DNA of 32,796 nt from Erysipelotrichaceae bacterium (GCA_013334325.1 JAAXXT010000026.1:1-32796), one strand, 5' to 3'; counted from the first letter of the stretch, positions 7,666 to 17,014 are shown. Notes: generated by a model not told the origin, from the sequence alone. Made by a program: numbers and translations.

Positions 7666-8711
7666 AGGTTATCCTTCGAGGTTTCTTTTTGGCTATAAGT
7701 CCAGGTTTCAAACAAAGTTTCAATCCATTGGGTGATAGAATACTTCTGATAAATCTCTGGATCGAGGGGTTCATATGCGATTTTTATAAAATCATCGATA
7801 CTATCCCAATTGGTTTCATTTAGGATTAAGATATTATTTGTGTTGTAGAAGTCATAGTGTTCAATATTCGTGTTATATGTTATTAATTTACGTTTTGATC
7901 CTAAAGTTTCTATGGTTCTCATCGTTAATCCAGATTGACCAAAATGAGGAATATCAAGGATGATTTTGGATTGTTTGAATGAATTAATCATCTCGATTTC
8001 ACTCAGTTCCTTGAACTGAAACTCCTTTATCCGGGCATGTCTGAATTCAGGGACAAAAAGTTTACTAAAGGCAAAACGAATGGGTTGAATATAGAGATAA
8101 GAGAATACACTCAGTTCTCGCTTTTCGAGATATGGGATCAGTTTCTTAAGCACAGTATAACGGTTTGGATGAGCTGTGCCAACACTTGAAATATCGTACT
8201 TAAACGTTATATTGGGAAGATTGTGTAAAGTTTCTCCAATGCCTTGATGTTTGTAAGTATAAAATAGGGCTAAGTGATGAAGTCCATTGATTCTTTTACA
8301 ATCAACAGGATCAAAAGAATATGCAATATCGAAATAAGAAAGAAGATTAACGGTAGAGGGATAAAGATGAACCGAGTCCCAAGTATAGAAGATAAAGTAT
8401 GCCTTGGGATGATCACTATGAAGTTTGACTAAAAAATCTTCAGTTAATACTTTATTATTGATAATCAAGACAACATCATAATCTTTACCATATGTCTTCT
8501 TGAGAATGGAATTAAAATAAGCAACTATGGAAGGATAAGTTAAAAAAGGCAACATGCGGATCAAACCTTTTTGAAACTGACCTTCACTGGGTCGATCATT
8601 GTAGTAATCAACTGTAAAATCCAATTTCTCAAGTTCAGTAATGATATGTTTATAATACCCAAAAAAGGGAGAACACATAAATAAGATCTTCTTCCCATTA
8701 GAGTTAGTCAT
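7662..8711 (-). CDS. Probable glycosyltransferase, CgeB-like
   Basis: A soluble 349-residue protein that looks like a GT-B enzyme. The N-terminal Rossmann-like segment begins GKKILFMCSPFFGYY, followed by VVLIINNKVL and a YFIFYTWDSVHLYP strand. The C-terminal part has HFGQSGLTMRTIETLGSKRK followed by LITYNTNIEHYDFY (about 256-290). This matches the C-terminal donor-binding region of CgeB-like and related polysaccharide glycosyltransferases (G-x-T-x-R-xx-E-x-L...K-x-LIT-x-N). It overlaps the upstream epimerase by eight bases and the acetyltransferase by four. Its ribosome site is weak, so coupling is likely. It could alternatively be a regulatory or modifying enzyme of the same fold. Confidence 0.68.
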   Translation of the reverse strand: MTNSNGKKILFMCSPFFGYYKHIITELEKLDFTVDYYNDRPSEGQFQKGLIRMLPFLTYPSIVAYFNSILKKTYGKDYDVVLIINNKVLTEDFLVKLHSDHPKAYFIFYTWDSVHLYPSTVNLLSYFDIAYSFDPVDCKRINGLHHLALFYTYKHQGIGETLHNLPNITFKYDISSVGTAHPNRYTVLKKLIPYLEKRELSVFSYLYIQPIRFAFSKLFVPEFRHARIKEFQFKELSEIEMINSFKQSKIILDIPHFGQSGLTMRTIETLGSKRKLITYNTNIEHYDFYNTNNILILNETNWDSIDDFIKIAYEPLDPEIYQKYSITQWIETLFETWTYSQKETSKDNL

Positions 8712-9885
8712 GAAGGATCTCTTTTTTGGCTTGAAAGATCATATTGGCTTCTTTTAGTTCATCAATGGATTGTTCGTATCCTTGTGTCAGCAAGATTTCT
8801 GGGTTTGTTTTGACTTCATCTAAGACCCAAGTTGCTAAATCATTAAGACCTTGTTCAAATGAAATATGAGGACGATGATTAAAGATTTCTTTAAGAAGAG
8901 AAATATCTGCCGTATTGTGTCTTATATCGCCCTTTCTAAAATCTCCACTGATGTTAATGAGTGAATGAGAACCATAGATAGACTTCAAAGTTTCTGCGAC
9001 CTGAAGGACAGAAATGCTTGTTCCGGAGCCCACATTTATGATTTGGGTATTCGATTTCAATTCAGTGAGGGCTTTACAAGTGATCTCTGCTACATCTTCA
9101 ACATGAACAAAGTCCCGGCTTTCTAACCCATCTTCAAAGACATTAATTGTTTTATCTTGGAGTAACAACTTTGAGAAAATTGAGACAATCCCAGTATAGG
9201 GATTATTAAGTGACTGACCAGCCCCATAAACATTGTAATAGCGAAAGATTGTATAATCAATTCCGTTAATAGGACAAAGGGTTTCAATCATCTTTTCTTG
9301 AGCCAGTTTTGTATAAGCATAATAAGAGATAGGATTTGTTTGACAGGATTCTGTAGTTAAGGCTGAACTAAGGATCGCATTACAAATAGGACAATGATTT
9401 TCAAAGTCTTTCAGGATCATATCATCTTCTTTACGTTGCTTTGGAGAAACAATCCCGTGGTGTGGACACGTTTTCAACCCTTCTCCGTAAACGGCCCGAG
9501 AAGAAGCTAAGATAATCTTCTTGATAGGTATCTTATACTTTAGGATGACCTCAAAAATAGTGGACAATCCCATAATATTAACATCAGTGTAATTGTTCAA
9601 TGAATACATAGATTGGCCAGTGCCAGTTTCAGCAGCCAGATGGATGATTTGATCAACCCCAATTAATGAATTCAAAACATCTTCTTGATTTCGAATATCT
9701 CCAATAAAGAGCTCGGCTTTATCTAAGACAGCGTTATACAAAAATGAAGCCTTATAATCATCCCCGTGTATTTGAGTAGAAAAATTATCTAAAATTCTTA
9801 TCTCAAAATTTCCTTGTTTTACCAGCAAGTTTACGATATGACTTCCAATAAAACCCGCTCCACCAGTAATCAATACTTTACTCAT
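8704..9885 (-). CDS. NAD-dependent sugar-nucleotide epimerase/dehydratase with Cys/His insertion
   Basis: An extended short-chain dehydrogenase (393 aa) acting on a nucleotide sugar. It has the NAD-binding GGAGFIG (8-14), the YxxxK catalytic pair (Tyr189, Lys193) and HLAAETGTG in the active-site region. Between the catalytic strand (VYGEG) and YxxxK there is an insertion with CPHH (140-143) and CPIC (165-168), resembling a small metal knuckle. From memory, similar insertions occur in WbiB-type dTDP-L-rhamnose 4-epimerases that give dTDP-6-deoxy-L-talose. With rhamnose genes nearby that activity is attractive but unproven; a UDP-sugar 4-epimerase is the alternative. It is the first gene of the minus-strand unit and starts after AGGGG. 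Confidence 0.8.
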   Translation of the reverse strand: MSKVLITGGAGFIGSHIVNLLVKQGNFEIRILDNFSTQIHGDDYKASFLYNAVLDKAELFIGDIRNQEDVLNSLIGVDQIIHLAAETGTGQSMYSLNNYTDVNIMGLSTIFEVILKYKIPIKKIILASSRAVYGEGLKTCPHHGIVSPKQRKEDDMILKDFENHCPICNAILSSALTTESCQTNPISYYAYTKLAQEKMIETLCPINGIDYTIFRYYNVYGAGQSLNNPYTGIVSIFSKLLLQDKTINVFEDGLESRDFVHVEDVAEITCKALTELKSNTQIINVGSGTSISVLQVAETLKSIYGSHSLINISGDFRKGDIRHNTADISLLKEIFNHRPHISFEQGLNDLATWVLDEVKTNPEILLTQGYEQSIDELKEANMIFQAKKEILHD

Positions 9886-10356
9886 TATTTTACCCCTAAG
9901 TCCCGTAGTTAATAAAAAACAGAAAATAACAGATAGTAGGTTAGATCAGACTCTATCTAAGAGTTCAAACGAACTAACAATTACATTATACAGGCATTTA
10001 GAGTGGATTTGAAAGAGTTAATTCATAACAAGATTGCCAGTAAATTATTGATATAAATAAACATGGTTATGATAATTCTTTGATTGAGAATTTGTTTTGA
10101 GTTGTACCAAGAAAGTCTTATGGGGACAAGGCTTATTTCAAGTAAAATAGTTAAGATTAGAATATAGATTACTGTCTCAGAAAAACATTTATAGCGTATA
10201 ATATTAAGGATTGAACTGGGTGCTAGTCCATAAGTTAGGTTTCTATTTACTAAAGTCATAAAACTTTAAATCGAATCTATAAAAAAGATTGACCATTACG
10301 ATTAAGAAGACAAATAGAAGTTTTAGTGTTTTGTTACTTAACTAAAGGGGGTATAT
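9886..10356. other. Gene-free gap between the divergent glycan units
   Basis: About 470 AT-rich bases without a convincing gene. It carries the minus-strand promoter (9985-10013) and a TATAAT on the plus strand at 10197-10202 that lacks a recognisable -35 and could serve the plus unit with a leader near 150 bases. A hydrophobic 78-codon open frame on the minus strand (10259-10023) has no ribosome site. It could be chance or the residue of a lost membrane protein gene. The ribosome site AAAGGGGG for the next gene is at 10343-10350. Confidence 0.5.
9985..10013 (-). promoter_or_regulatory. Putative promoter of the minus-strand glycan unit
   Basis: Minus-strand TTCAAA (10013-10008), 17 bases and TATAAT (9990-9985), with a predicted start near 9978. 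The leader to the ATG at 9885 would be about 93 bases and contains a short AGTTC/GAACT hairpin (9962-9975). Confidence 0.5.
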
Positions 10357-11700
10357 ATGAAAAGAATATTAAACAAAATTAAAAACAGTCTTAAATATGT
10401 CCGTTTTTTTATGATAAAAGCCAGACGATTTCATAAAAAATATGGAACCATCATGACGTTTAAACGCGTCATTGGGGTTGTGTTCTCAGGTGGAAAGAAC
10501 CTAAGCAAAGATCTCGATGAGAATTTTACCCAAGAAACATTTAGAAACTTGTCTTCTCATCCAATAGAACCTATATCAATTCTCGTTTCCGATACAGAAA
10601 CCAAACGTCTTAATCTAGTAACAGATAGTATCGGGAAAGAATCTTTATTTGGAGGTGTTGCAACTGCGTTGATTTTAGCGAATGAGTACGCTAAGAAAAA
10701 TAACTGTGAATTACGTATTATTACGAGAAACTCCGTTGCTCAACCCGAACAATTCTATAATTTATTGAAACTCAATGGATTAAATCCCGCAACTAAGGTA
10801 TCTTTCTATAATGATGTTTTAAGAAATTCAGAACAGTTTATTTATAAACTCGAAGTTGGAGTCAATGATGTGTTTTTGGCGACCTCTTGGTGGAGCGCAA
10901 AAGCCATCTCAGAAACAACTCTTAGAGAAAGATTCTTTTATCTTGTTCAAGAAGTAGAAACTTTCTTTTATCCTTATGGATTAGAGCATCTACTAACGAC
11001 ACAGATCTTTGAATCCAAGCATATTGACTTCATAGTTAATTCTAAGTACCTTTTTAATTATTTTGAAAAACATTATTCTAATATTTCTCAGAATGGGATT
11101 TATTTTGAACCTGCTTTTTCTGATAAGATTTTTTATCCAAGAGAACTTGTAAAAGAAACTTCTTCAAAAAAGCATAAATTATTTTTCTATGCTCGACCGA
11201 ATAATCCTAGAAATTTATACACTTATGGATTAGATATATTAAATTCAGCCATTACTTTAGGCATCATCGATACTGAACAATGGGATATCTATTTTGCAGG
11301 ACAAAGTACCCCAAAAGTTACTTTTGATAACGGCTATCAACCTATTCGATTGAATCGTTTAAGTTTCACTGAATATGCGGAGTTTATACGATCCAGTGAT
11401 TTAGCATTCTCTTTGATGTATACGCCTCATCCCAGCTATCCACCACTAGATTTCGCTGCCTCAGGTGGGGTTGTCTTAACCAACTCTTTTGAATGTAAAG
11501 AACAAATGACAGAATCAAAGAACATTATTCTATCTAGTTTAGATGAAAAGACGATGTTTAGAAAGCTTTCTCAAGCGATTGAATTAAGTCTTGATTATGA
11601 AAAGAGAAGTGCCAATATTAAAGATTCAAAAATCGAAAAAGATTGGCAAAAAACTCTACAACCAGTACTTAATTTTATGGATTCTTGGAAAAAAATATGA
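10357..11700 (+). CDS. WsaF-like rhamnosyltransferase (GT-B)
   Basis: A 447-residue GT-B glycosyltransferase that resembles WsaF, the rhamnosyltransferase of the Geobacillus S-layer glycan (recognised by eye). Features include an N-terminal basic helix, SLFGGVATALILANEYAKK, LRIITRN, TSWWSA, a VQEVETFFYPYG stretch and the donor-lobe strand LFFYARPNNPRNLY. Near the C-terminus DLAFSLMYTPHPSYPPLDFAASGG, with its LMYTPHPSYPP core, is highly characteristic of the group. It likely adds rhamnose from dTDP-L-rhamnose on the cytoplasmic side. It follows a strong AAAGGGGG site and overlaps the next glycosyltransferase by ATGA. GATC sites are strikingly rarer in this gene than in the flanking core genes. 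Confidence 0.8.
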   Translation: MKRILNKIKNSLKYVRFFMIKARRFHKKYGTIMTFKRVIGVVFSGGKNLSKDLDENFTQETFRNLSSHPIEPISILVSDTETKRLNLVTDSIGKESLFGGVATALILANEYAKKNNCELRIITRNSVAQPEQFYNLLKLNGLNPATKVSFYNDVLRNSEQFIYKLEVGVNDVFLATSWWSAKAISETTLRERFFYLVQEVETFFYPYGLEHLLTTQIFESKHIDFIVNSKYLFNYFEKHYSNISQNGIYFEPAFSDKIFYPRELVKETSSKKHKLFFYARPNNPRNLYTYGLDILNSAITLGIIDTEQWDIYFAGQSTPKVTFDNGYQPIRLNRLSFTEYAEFIRSSDLAFSLMYTPHPSYPPLDFAASGGVVLTNSFECKEQMTESKNIILSSLDEKTMFRKLSQAIELSLDYEKRSANIKDSKIEKDWQKTLQPVLNFMDSWKKI

Positions 11701-12893
11701 TCAACATTGATTATAAAAATCCTCAATCGATAACACCGTGGATTATAAGTACTTATGATCGAATCAAGATCATCGATGAGGCCATCCATAAAGGAAAAAA
11801 AATCGCTTTGTATGTGTATGATCACGCAGACACTTCTACCTTTAGATATCGATGTTACAACGTCTATCAAGCAACTTTAGAGAGTGCTCGTTGGCAAGCG
11901 GTCTATTTTTATGTCAGTGAGTTAACAATTGTAAAGAAGATTCTCTATAAAATAGATGTATTGATTTTTACGAGAAATAAGTGGATTATAGAATTTGATC
12001 CTCTATTTATAAAGGCAAGAAATTATGGATTAAAAATTATCTTTGATGTGGATGACTTAGTTTTTGATTTAGATAAACTACCCTTATTGACCAATACTTT
12101 GAGTATTGATTTGAACTCTAATCAACATTATGATTTCTGGTTTTCTTACATAGGTAGAATCTATTTTACTGCGAAAAGAGCCGATGGTTTTTTCACTACC
12201 AATCCGTTTTTAGGAGAAGTCCTAAGTAAAAAATTCAATAAACCCTATCAAATCATCATAAATTCATTAAACAAAGAACAACTTTTGGTTTCACACCAAA
12301 TCTGCGATCTTAAGAAAAAGGCTAAGAAAAATGATGAGTTTGTGATTGGTTACTTTAGTGGAACGCCTTCTCATATCAATGACTTCTTATTGATCTATAA
12401 AGAACTTTTGAACCTTCTGGACGAATACAAATCCATTAAATTGAAGATCGTAGGGTTTATGCAGCTTCCTGACGATGCTAAATCATACCTCCATAATGGA
12501 CGGATACAAATCGTGCCTTTGGTAGATTTTCTAGAACTACAAAGATTGATCGCGGAAGTAGATGTCAATATTGTACCTTTGGTAGACAATGAATTTACCA
12601 ACTGTAAATCCGAACTTAAATATTTCGAAGCGGCCGTCGTGAATACAATCACGGTTTCATCACCAATCTATACTTATACAAATGCGATTGAACACAATGT
12701 CAATGGATTTCTCTGTGAACAAGGACAATGGTTTAATACCATCAAGTCACTTTATCTAGGAAGTGTGGATGTTCAACAAATCACTGAGAAAGCGTATACT
12801 CATGCGATTTCAAACTATAGTGGTGAAAAGTTCTTAACGATGATTGAAAATTGTTTTGATTATTTCGCCAAGAAACAGGATGATCAAACATAA
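11697..12893 (+). CDS. GT4-like glycosyltransferase
   Basis: A soluble GT-B glycosyltransferase (398 aa from the chosen start). The N-terminal half contains YVYDHADTSTFRYRCYNVYQ and KIIFDVDDLVFDLDKLP, a DVDDLxFD motif frequent in group 1 enzymes of polysaccharide loci. The donor lobe includes VIGYFSGTPSHINDF, LKIVGFMQLP and NIVPLVDNEFTNCKSELKYFEAA, where the KSELKYxEAA segment contains the conserved donor-binding glutamate. ATG at 11697 overlaps the previous stop (ATGA); an in-frame TTG at 11685 is possible but less likely. After the gene comes a 60-base gap before the exporter. The donor sugar is unknown. Confidence 0.78.
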   Translation: MINIDYKNPQSITPWIISTYDRIKIIDEAIHKGKKIALYVYDHADTSTFRYRCYNVYQATLESARWQAVYFYVSELTIVKKILYKIDVLIFTRNKWIIEFDPLFIKARNYGLKIIFDVDDLVFDLDKLPLLTNTLSIDLNSNQHYDFWFSYIGRIYFTAKRADGFFTTNPFLGEVLSKKFNKPYQIIINSLNKEQLLVSHQICDLKKKAKKNDEFVIGYFSGTPSHINDFLLIYKELLNLLDEYKSIKLKIVGFMQLPDDAKSYLHNGRIQIVPLVDFLELQRLIAEVDVNIVPLVDNEFTNCKSELKYFEAAVVNTITVSSPIYTYTNAIEHNVNGFLCEQGQWFNTIKSLYLGSVDVQQITEKAYTHAISNYSGEKFLTMIENCFDYFAKKQDDQT

Positions 12894-12953
12894 TCATTAC
12901 CTATAAAAGAAGCTATAAAGATTCTATGTAAACTAAGAAAGCAGGTGTAAACG

Positions 12954-13739
12954 ATGTCCAATCAGAATAGAAATAAAGTTGGCTTTAGAAAATATGGTTT
13001 TTTACTCGAACAACTCGTAAAAAGAGATTTTAAAGTTAAATATCGTCGATCTTATTTAGGGATGATCTGGAGCTTATTGAATCCTTTATTGATGATGTCA
13101 GTTCAATATATCGTCTTCTCGTCGATATTTAAATCCAACATAGAAAACTTCATGGTGTATCTCTTAGCGGGAATCACTCTATTTAATTTCATATCTGAGG
13201 CAACAAATAATGCGTTAATCTCAATTACCGGAAATGCCCCTTTAATTACCAAGGTTTATTTACCTATGTATATCTTTCCCATCGCGAAAGTAATATCCTC
13301 TTCCATCAATCTTTTCTTATCGATGATCCCTATGTTACTTATGGTTGTGATCACAGGATCACCAATAAATTTATATACCCCATTGATCTTCATTAATTTA
13401 CTTTTGGCCTTGGTTTTCTGTATCGGTTTAGGTTTTGTCTTAGCGACTTTAATGACCTTATTCAGAGATACTCAATTCCTTTGGAGTATTGTCTTGTTGA
13501 TTTGGATGTATGCAACCCCGATCTTTTATCCAGTAAGTATCATTCCTGCGAAATATGCTTTCATTTATATGCTTAATCCCTTATATCACTTTATCTCAGC
13601 TGCTAGAACGATTTTACTGAGTGGGGTTGCACCTAGTCTTCAGTCTTATTTGATCCTAATCTGTATCTCTTTTGGTAGCTTTGCTTTAGGATGGCTCTTC
13701 TTTGTTAAGAATCAAGATAGATTCATCCATCACTTGTAA
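12954..13739 (+). CDS. wzm: Polysaccharide ABC exporter, permease (Wzm/TagG-like)
   Basis: The membrane half of an ABC-2 exporter that carries lipid-linked polysaccharide across the cytoplasmic membrane. It has 261 residues and about six hydrophobic segments. The family landmarks are LVKRDFKVKYRRSYLGMIWS near residues 19-39 (the amphipathic interface helix leading into the first membrane segment), FRDTQFLWSIVLLIWMYATP and FYPVSIIP, then YMLNPLYHFI. An AGGTG site lies eight bases before the ATG. The ATPase gene follows ten bases downstream. Presence of Wzm/Wzt rather than a Wzx flippase implies that chains are polymerised in the cytoplasm before export. Confidence 0.92.
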   Translation: MSNQNRNKVGFRKYGFLLEQLVKRDFKVKYRRSYLGMIWSLLNPLLMMSVQYIVFSSIFKSNIENFMVYLLAGITLFNFISEATNNALISITGNAPLITKVYLPMYIFPIAKVISSSINLFLSMIPMLLMVVITGSPINLYTPLIFINLLLALVFCIGLGFVLATLMTLFRDTQFLWSIVLLIWMYATPIFYPVSIIPAKYAFIYMLNPLYHFISAARTILLSGVAPSLQSYLILICISFGSFALGWLFFVKNQDRFIHHL

Positions 13740-13749
13740 GGAGTAGATC

Positions 13750-14484
13750 ATGATCAAAATTGTAAACATATCGATAAGATATCGCTTAGCTACAGATAGA
13801 ATCAACAGCTTAAAAGAATATGTAATTAAGTTTCTTAAACGAGATCTTCATTATCAAACCTTTGAGGCTCTAAATAATGTAAGTTTCGAGGTAGAACGTG
13901 GACAAGTTATTGGTATCATCGGAAGAAATGGAGCCGGAAAAAGCACCCTTTTAAAGGTAATAGCGGGGATTTTAAAGCCCTACAAAGGTAAGATCCAGGT
14001 CAACGGTAATGTTGTACCTATGTTAGAATTGGGCTCAGGATTTGACCATGATTTAACTGGGAGAGAGAATATCTATCTAAATGGAGCTATTTTAGGGTAT
14101 TCAAAAAAATTCTTGACTTCTAAGTATGAAGAAATCTTGGAATTTTCTGATTTAGGGACGTTTATAGATACACCTATTCGTAACTATTCTTCCGGGATGT
14201 TGATGCGTTTGGCTTTTTCTATCGCAACTGTAGTTCATCCTGAGATTCTTATCGTAGATGAGATCTTAAGTGTTGGTGATGAGAATTTTCAAAAGAAAAG
14301 TAAGAATAGAATGCTAGAACTGATGAGTGGAGGAACGACTGTTTTGTTTGTATCTCATGATCTTAAACAAATCGAAGAACTTTGTGATAAAGTACTTTGG
14401 CTTGAAAAAGGTAATGTGATGATGTTTGATAAGACTGAGAAAGTAGTTGTCGCTTATCATGACTTTATGAGTAGTAACGGCTAA
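13750..14484 (+). CDS. wzt: Polysaccharide ABC exporter, ATPase (Wzt/TagH-like)
   Basis: The ATP-binding subunit partnering the upstream permease. It has 244 residues. It shows Walker A GRNGAGKST (58-66), an ABC signature YSSGM (146-150), Walker B ILIVDE (to Glu171) and the switch histidine in LFVSHD. An N-terminal extension with RINSLKEYVIKF before the first nucleotide-binding strand is normal in this group. The protein ends right after the nucleotide-binding domain. It lacks the C-terminal carbohydrate-binding domain of larger Wzt proteins that recognise a capped chain end, so export is probably coupled to synthesis. It overlaps the next gene by one base (TAATG). Confidence 0.93.
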   Translation: MIKIVNISIRYRLATDRINSLKEYVIKFLKRDLHYQTFEALNNVSFEVERGQVIGIIGRNGAGKSTLLKVIAGILKPYKGKIQVNGNVVPMLELGSGFDHDLTGRENIYLNGAILGYSKKFLTSKYEEILEFSDLGTFIDTPIRNYSSGMLMRLAFSIATVVHPEILIVDEILSVGDENFQKKSKNRMLELMSGGTTVLFVSHDLKQIEELCDKVLWLEKGNVMMFDKTEKVVVAYHDFMSSNG

Positions 14485-16349
14485 TGACTATGAATCAAAA
14501 AGAAAAACAAAAGAAAAACTCTAGATCAAAGATCTTTCAAATGTTAGGTGTGTTTTCTAATGGAATACAAACTGCATGGCAACGCCATCATTTTAGAATT
14601 CCTCTCAATATGTGGAAACACTACTTTAAGAGATTGATTTTTAAACTTAGATTTTGGGGAAATAGTCCTTATTTAGATCCTAATGATCAAGCGGATTATA
14701 ATTTATGGCTTAAAAATAAAAAGTGGGATCTTGAATCAAAAATTAAACTATCTGAACCGAAAATCTCTTTTATCATTCCTGTATATAATACCCCAGCGCA
14801 CATATTAATGGAGTGCATTGAATCTGTACTAAATCAAAGCTATCGCAACATACAGGTCTGTATAACGGATGATCACTCTAGTAATGAGGAAACCATTCGC
14901 ACTTTAGAGGATCTCTGTAAAAAAGATGATCGAATAAAAATCGTAACTAGAAATTCTAATGGCCACATAAGTTGTGCCAGTAATGACGCGATTGCTTTAG
15001 CTAACGGAGACTATATCGCTTTATTGGATCATGATGATGTGCTTGATTTAGATGCTGCCTTAGTTATGGCGAACTTTATAAATCTACATCCTGAAGCTGA
15101 TTTCATTTATTCTGATGAGGATAAACTGGATCATAACGGAAACCGATGTTCACCTCATTTTAAACCGGATTACTCGCCCAACTCACTTCTTAGTTCAAAT
15201 TATATATGTCATTTATCAGTTATAAGAAGATCTTTGGTTCTAAAAGTTGGAGGATTTAGAGAAGGTTATGAAGGGGCTCAGGATCATGATCTTTTCCTTA
15301 GAATCTCATTAGAAACACAAGCGATTTATCATATTCCACTGATTCTTTATCACTGGAGAATGTCGAATACCTCTACCTCAAGTTCGTCTAGTAATAAGAC
15401 TTATGCACAACTTAATGGGATAAAGGCAGTTGAAAGTTTCTTGCATCAACAAGATATAAAGGCCAAGGTCTCACTTGAACCTAGATCAGGTTATTATCTT
15501 ATTGATTATGAACTGGATTATGAACCTCTTATATCGATCATTATTCCAACCAAAGACAATGCGATCTTATTGGATAATTGCCTAAGTTCGATTCTTCATC
15601 AAAATGACTATAATAATTATGAAATTATCATCATTGATAATCGAAGCGAACAAGCAGAAACCAAAGCGCTCTTAGAAAAATATCAAAGGAATACCAAAAA
15701 TTTCAAAGTAATCAACGCAGACATCGAATTTAATTATTCTAAACTAAATAATCTTGGCGTAAATCATGCGAAGGGAGAGTATATACTTCTTCTAAATAAT
15801 GATACTCAAGTCATCACAAAGCACTGGTTAAGACAAATGGTGGGTACTGCAAGTCAAAAGAAGGTTGGGGCAGTTGGTGCCTTATTGCTTTATAAAGACC
15901 ATACCATCCAACATGGAGGAGTTATCTTAGGGATAGGCGGTGTAGCAACACATGCCTTCCATCACTCGCATGAGATAGAACTTGGATTATACGGAAGACT
16001 TTGTGTCCCGTATAATTACAGTGCAGTTACTGCCGCTTGTTTAATGGTTTCGAAGGCTAAGTATAACGCAGTAGGTGGTTTTGAAGAAAAATTGGGGATT
16101 GTATACAATGATGTGGATTTTTGTCTAAAGCTATGTAAGTTGGGCAATTATAATGTGCTATTACCGCAGGTCAAATTATTTCATTTTGAATCAAAGTCGC
16201 GAGGAAGTGATTTTACTTCTAAGAAATTCCAACGTTATCTCAATGAGACTCAGTTTATGAATGATAAATGGCAAGCACTGATTGAGAAAGACCCATTCTA
16301 TAATCCCAATTTTACGAAAACAAACTGCTTTCTTCTAGATCGACCGTAA
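14484..16349 (+). CDS. Two-domain GT2 glycosyltransferase
   Basis: A 621-residue protein with two family 2 GT-A domains in tandem, so it may add two sugars or build a repeat. An N-terminal extension of about 90 residues contains a basic amphipathic stretch (around 43-57) that could sit on the membrane. Domain 1 (about 94-325) has ISFIIPVYNTP, ITDDHSS and ALLDHDDV (182-185), followed by the HWRMSNTSTS loop. Domain 2 (about 349-600) has ISIIIPTKDN, IIIDNRS and LLLNNDTQV (NND at 438-440). This architecture is common in rhamnan and S-layer glycan loci. The start overlaps wzt; a second ATG at 14490 is equally possible. No terminator was seen downstream. Confidence 0.85.
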   Translation: MTMNQKEKQKKNSRSKIFQMLGVFSNGIQTAWQRHHFRIPLNMWKHYFKRLIFKLRFWGNSPYLDPNDQADYNLWLKNKKWDLESKIKLSEPKISFIIPVYNTPAHILMECIESVLNQSYRNIQVCITDDHSSNEETIRTLEDLCKKDDRIKIVTRNSNGHISCASNDAIALANGDYIALLDHDDVLDLDAALVMANFINLHPEADFIYSDEDKLDHNGNRCSPHFKPDYSPNSLLSSNYICHLSVIRRSLVLKVGGFREGYEGAQDHDLFLRISLETQAIYHIPLILYHWRMSNTSTSSSSSNKTYAQLNGIKAVESFLHQQDIKAKVSLEPRSGYYLIDYELDYEPLISIIIPTKDNAILLDNCLSSILHQNDYNNYEIIIIDNRSEQAETKALLEKYQRNTKNFKVINADIEFNYSKLNNLGVNHAKGEYILLLNNDTQVITKHWLRQMVGTASQKKVGAVGALLLYKDHTIQHGGVILGIGGVATHAFHHSHEIELGLYGRLCVPYNYSAVTAACLMVSKAKYNAVGGFEEKLGIVYNDVDFCLKLCKLGNYNVLLPQVKLFHFESKSRGSDFTSKKFQRYLNETQFMNDKWQALIEKDPFYNPNFTKTNCFLLDRP

Positions 16350-16427
16350 TACCGCATCGCTTTTATTAAAGGAAATCCTAGTTGATTAAGCTAAGACATA
16401 GATGATTATAAGCCGCTAAATACCCTG

Positions 16428-16442
16428 TATAATATATTGGAG
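16428..16442 (+). promoter_or_regulatory. -10 element and ribosome site before rfbC
   Basis: TATAAT (16428-16433) lies only 14 bases before the rfbC ATG, with TTGGAG (16437-16442) as ribosome site. No clear -35 is seen. If used, the transcript would begin about eight bases before the ATG, so the rfb genes could be transcribed independently of the glycosyltransferases. Confidence 0.45.
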
Positions 16443-16447
16443 AAACA

Positions 16448-17014
16448 ATGAGAAAAATAGAAACAGAATTAAAAGATGCGTATATAATTGAGCCTCAAGT
16501 TTTTGAAGATGATCGAGGTTGGTTTTTAGAAACCTATAGTGCTAAAAAACTTTCAGATCTTGGAATAGATACAGTTTTTGTCCAAGACAATCATTCGAAG
16601 TCTAAAACCAAAGGAATACTACGAGGTCTACATTTTCAAACAGACCCACTCGCTCAAACAAAACTAGTAAGATGCACCAAGGGTAGTATCATAGATGTTA
16701 TTGTTGATCTAAGAAGAGGATCACCTACCTATAAAAAATGGCTTAAAATCGAGCTCAGTGCCGAAAACTTTAAACAGTTATATATCCCGCAAGGATTTGC
16801 CCACGGCTTTCTGACTTTGAGTGATGATGTTGAAGTACAATATAAAGTAGATCGCTTATATTCAAAACCACATGATCGATGTCTTCGATTTGATGATCCC
16901 GAACTTGGGATAGAGTGGGGAATTCTTGATCCTCAGCTATCTCAAAAAGATAGGGAAGCGCCACTTCTAAAAGATTGTGATTATAATTTTATCTATAAAG
17001 GGGAAAGACAATGA
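16448..17014 (+). CDS. rfbC: dTDP-4-dehydrorhamnose 3,5-epimerase
   Basis: RfbC (RmlC) converts dTDP-4-keto-6-deoxy-glucose to dTDP-4-keto-rhamnose, the third step of dTDP-L-rhamnose synthesis. The 188-residue cupin carries IEPQVFEDDRGWFLETY, the catalytic RGLHFQ (His62), KLVRCTKGSIIDVIVDLR, PQGFAHGFLTL and the substrate-contact region YKVDRLYS. It ends with the usual QKDREAPLL. All key residues appear intact. It opens the order rfbC-rfbB-rfbD-rfbA, and its stop overlaps rfbB as ATGA. Confidence 0.96.
   Translation: MRKIETELKDAYIIEPQVFEDDRGWFLETYSAKKLSDLGIDTVFVQDNHSKSKTKGILRGLHFQTDPLAQTKLVRCTKGSIIDVIVDLRRGSPTYKKWLKIELSAENFKQLYIPQGFAHGFLTLSDDVEVQYKVDRLYSKPHDRCLRFDDPELGIEWGILDPQLSQKDREAPLLKDCDYNFIYKGERQ

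Noticed and set aside
10023-10259. Hydrophobic 78-codon frame on the minus strand between the glycan units
   Set aside because: No ribosome site, low-complexity AT-rich composition and no recognisable motif. A decayed gene cannot be excluded but is not supported.
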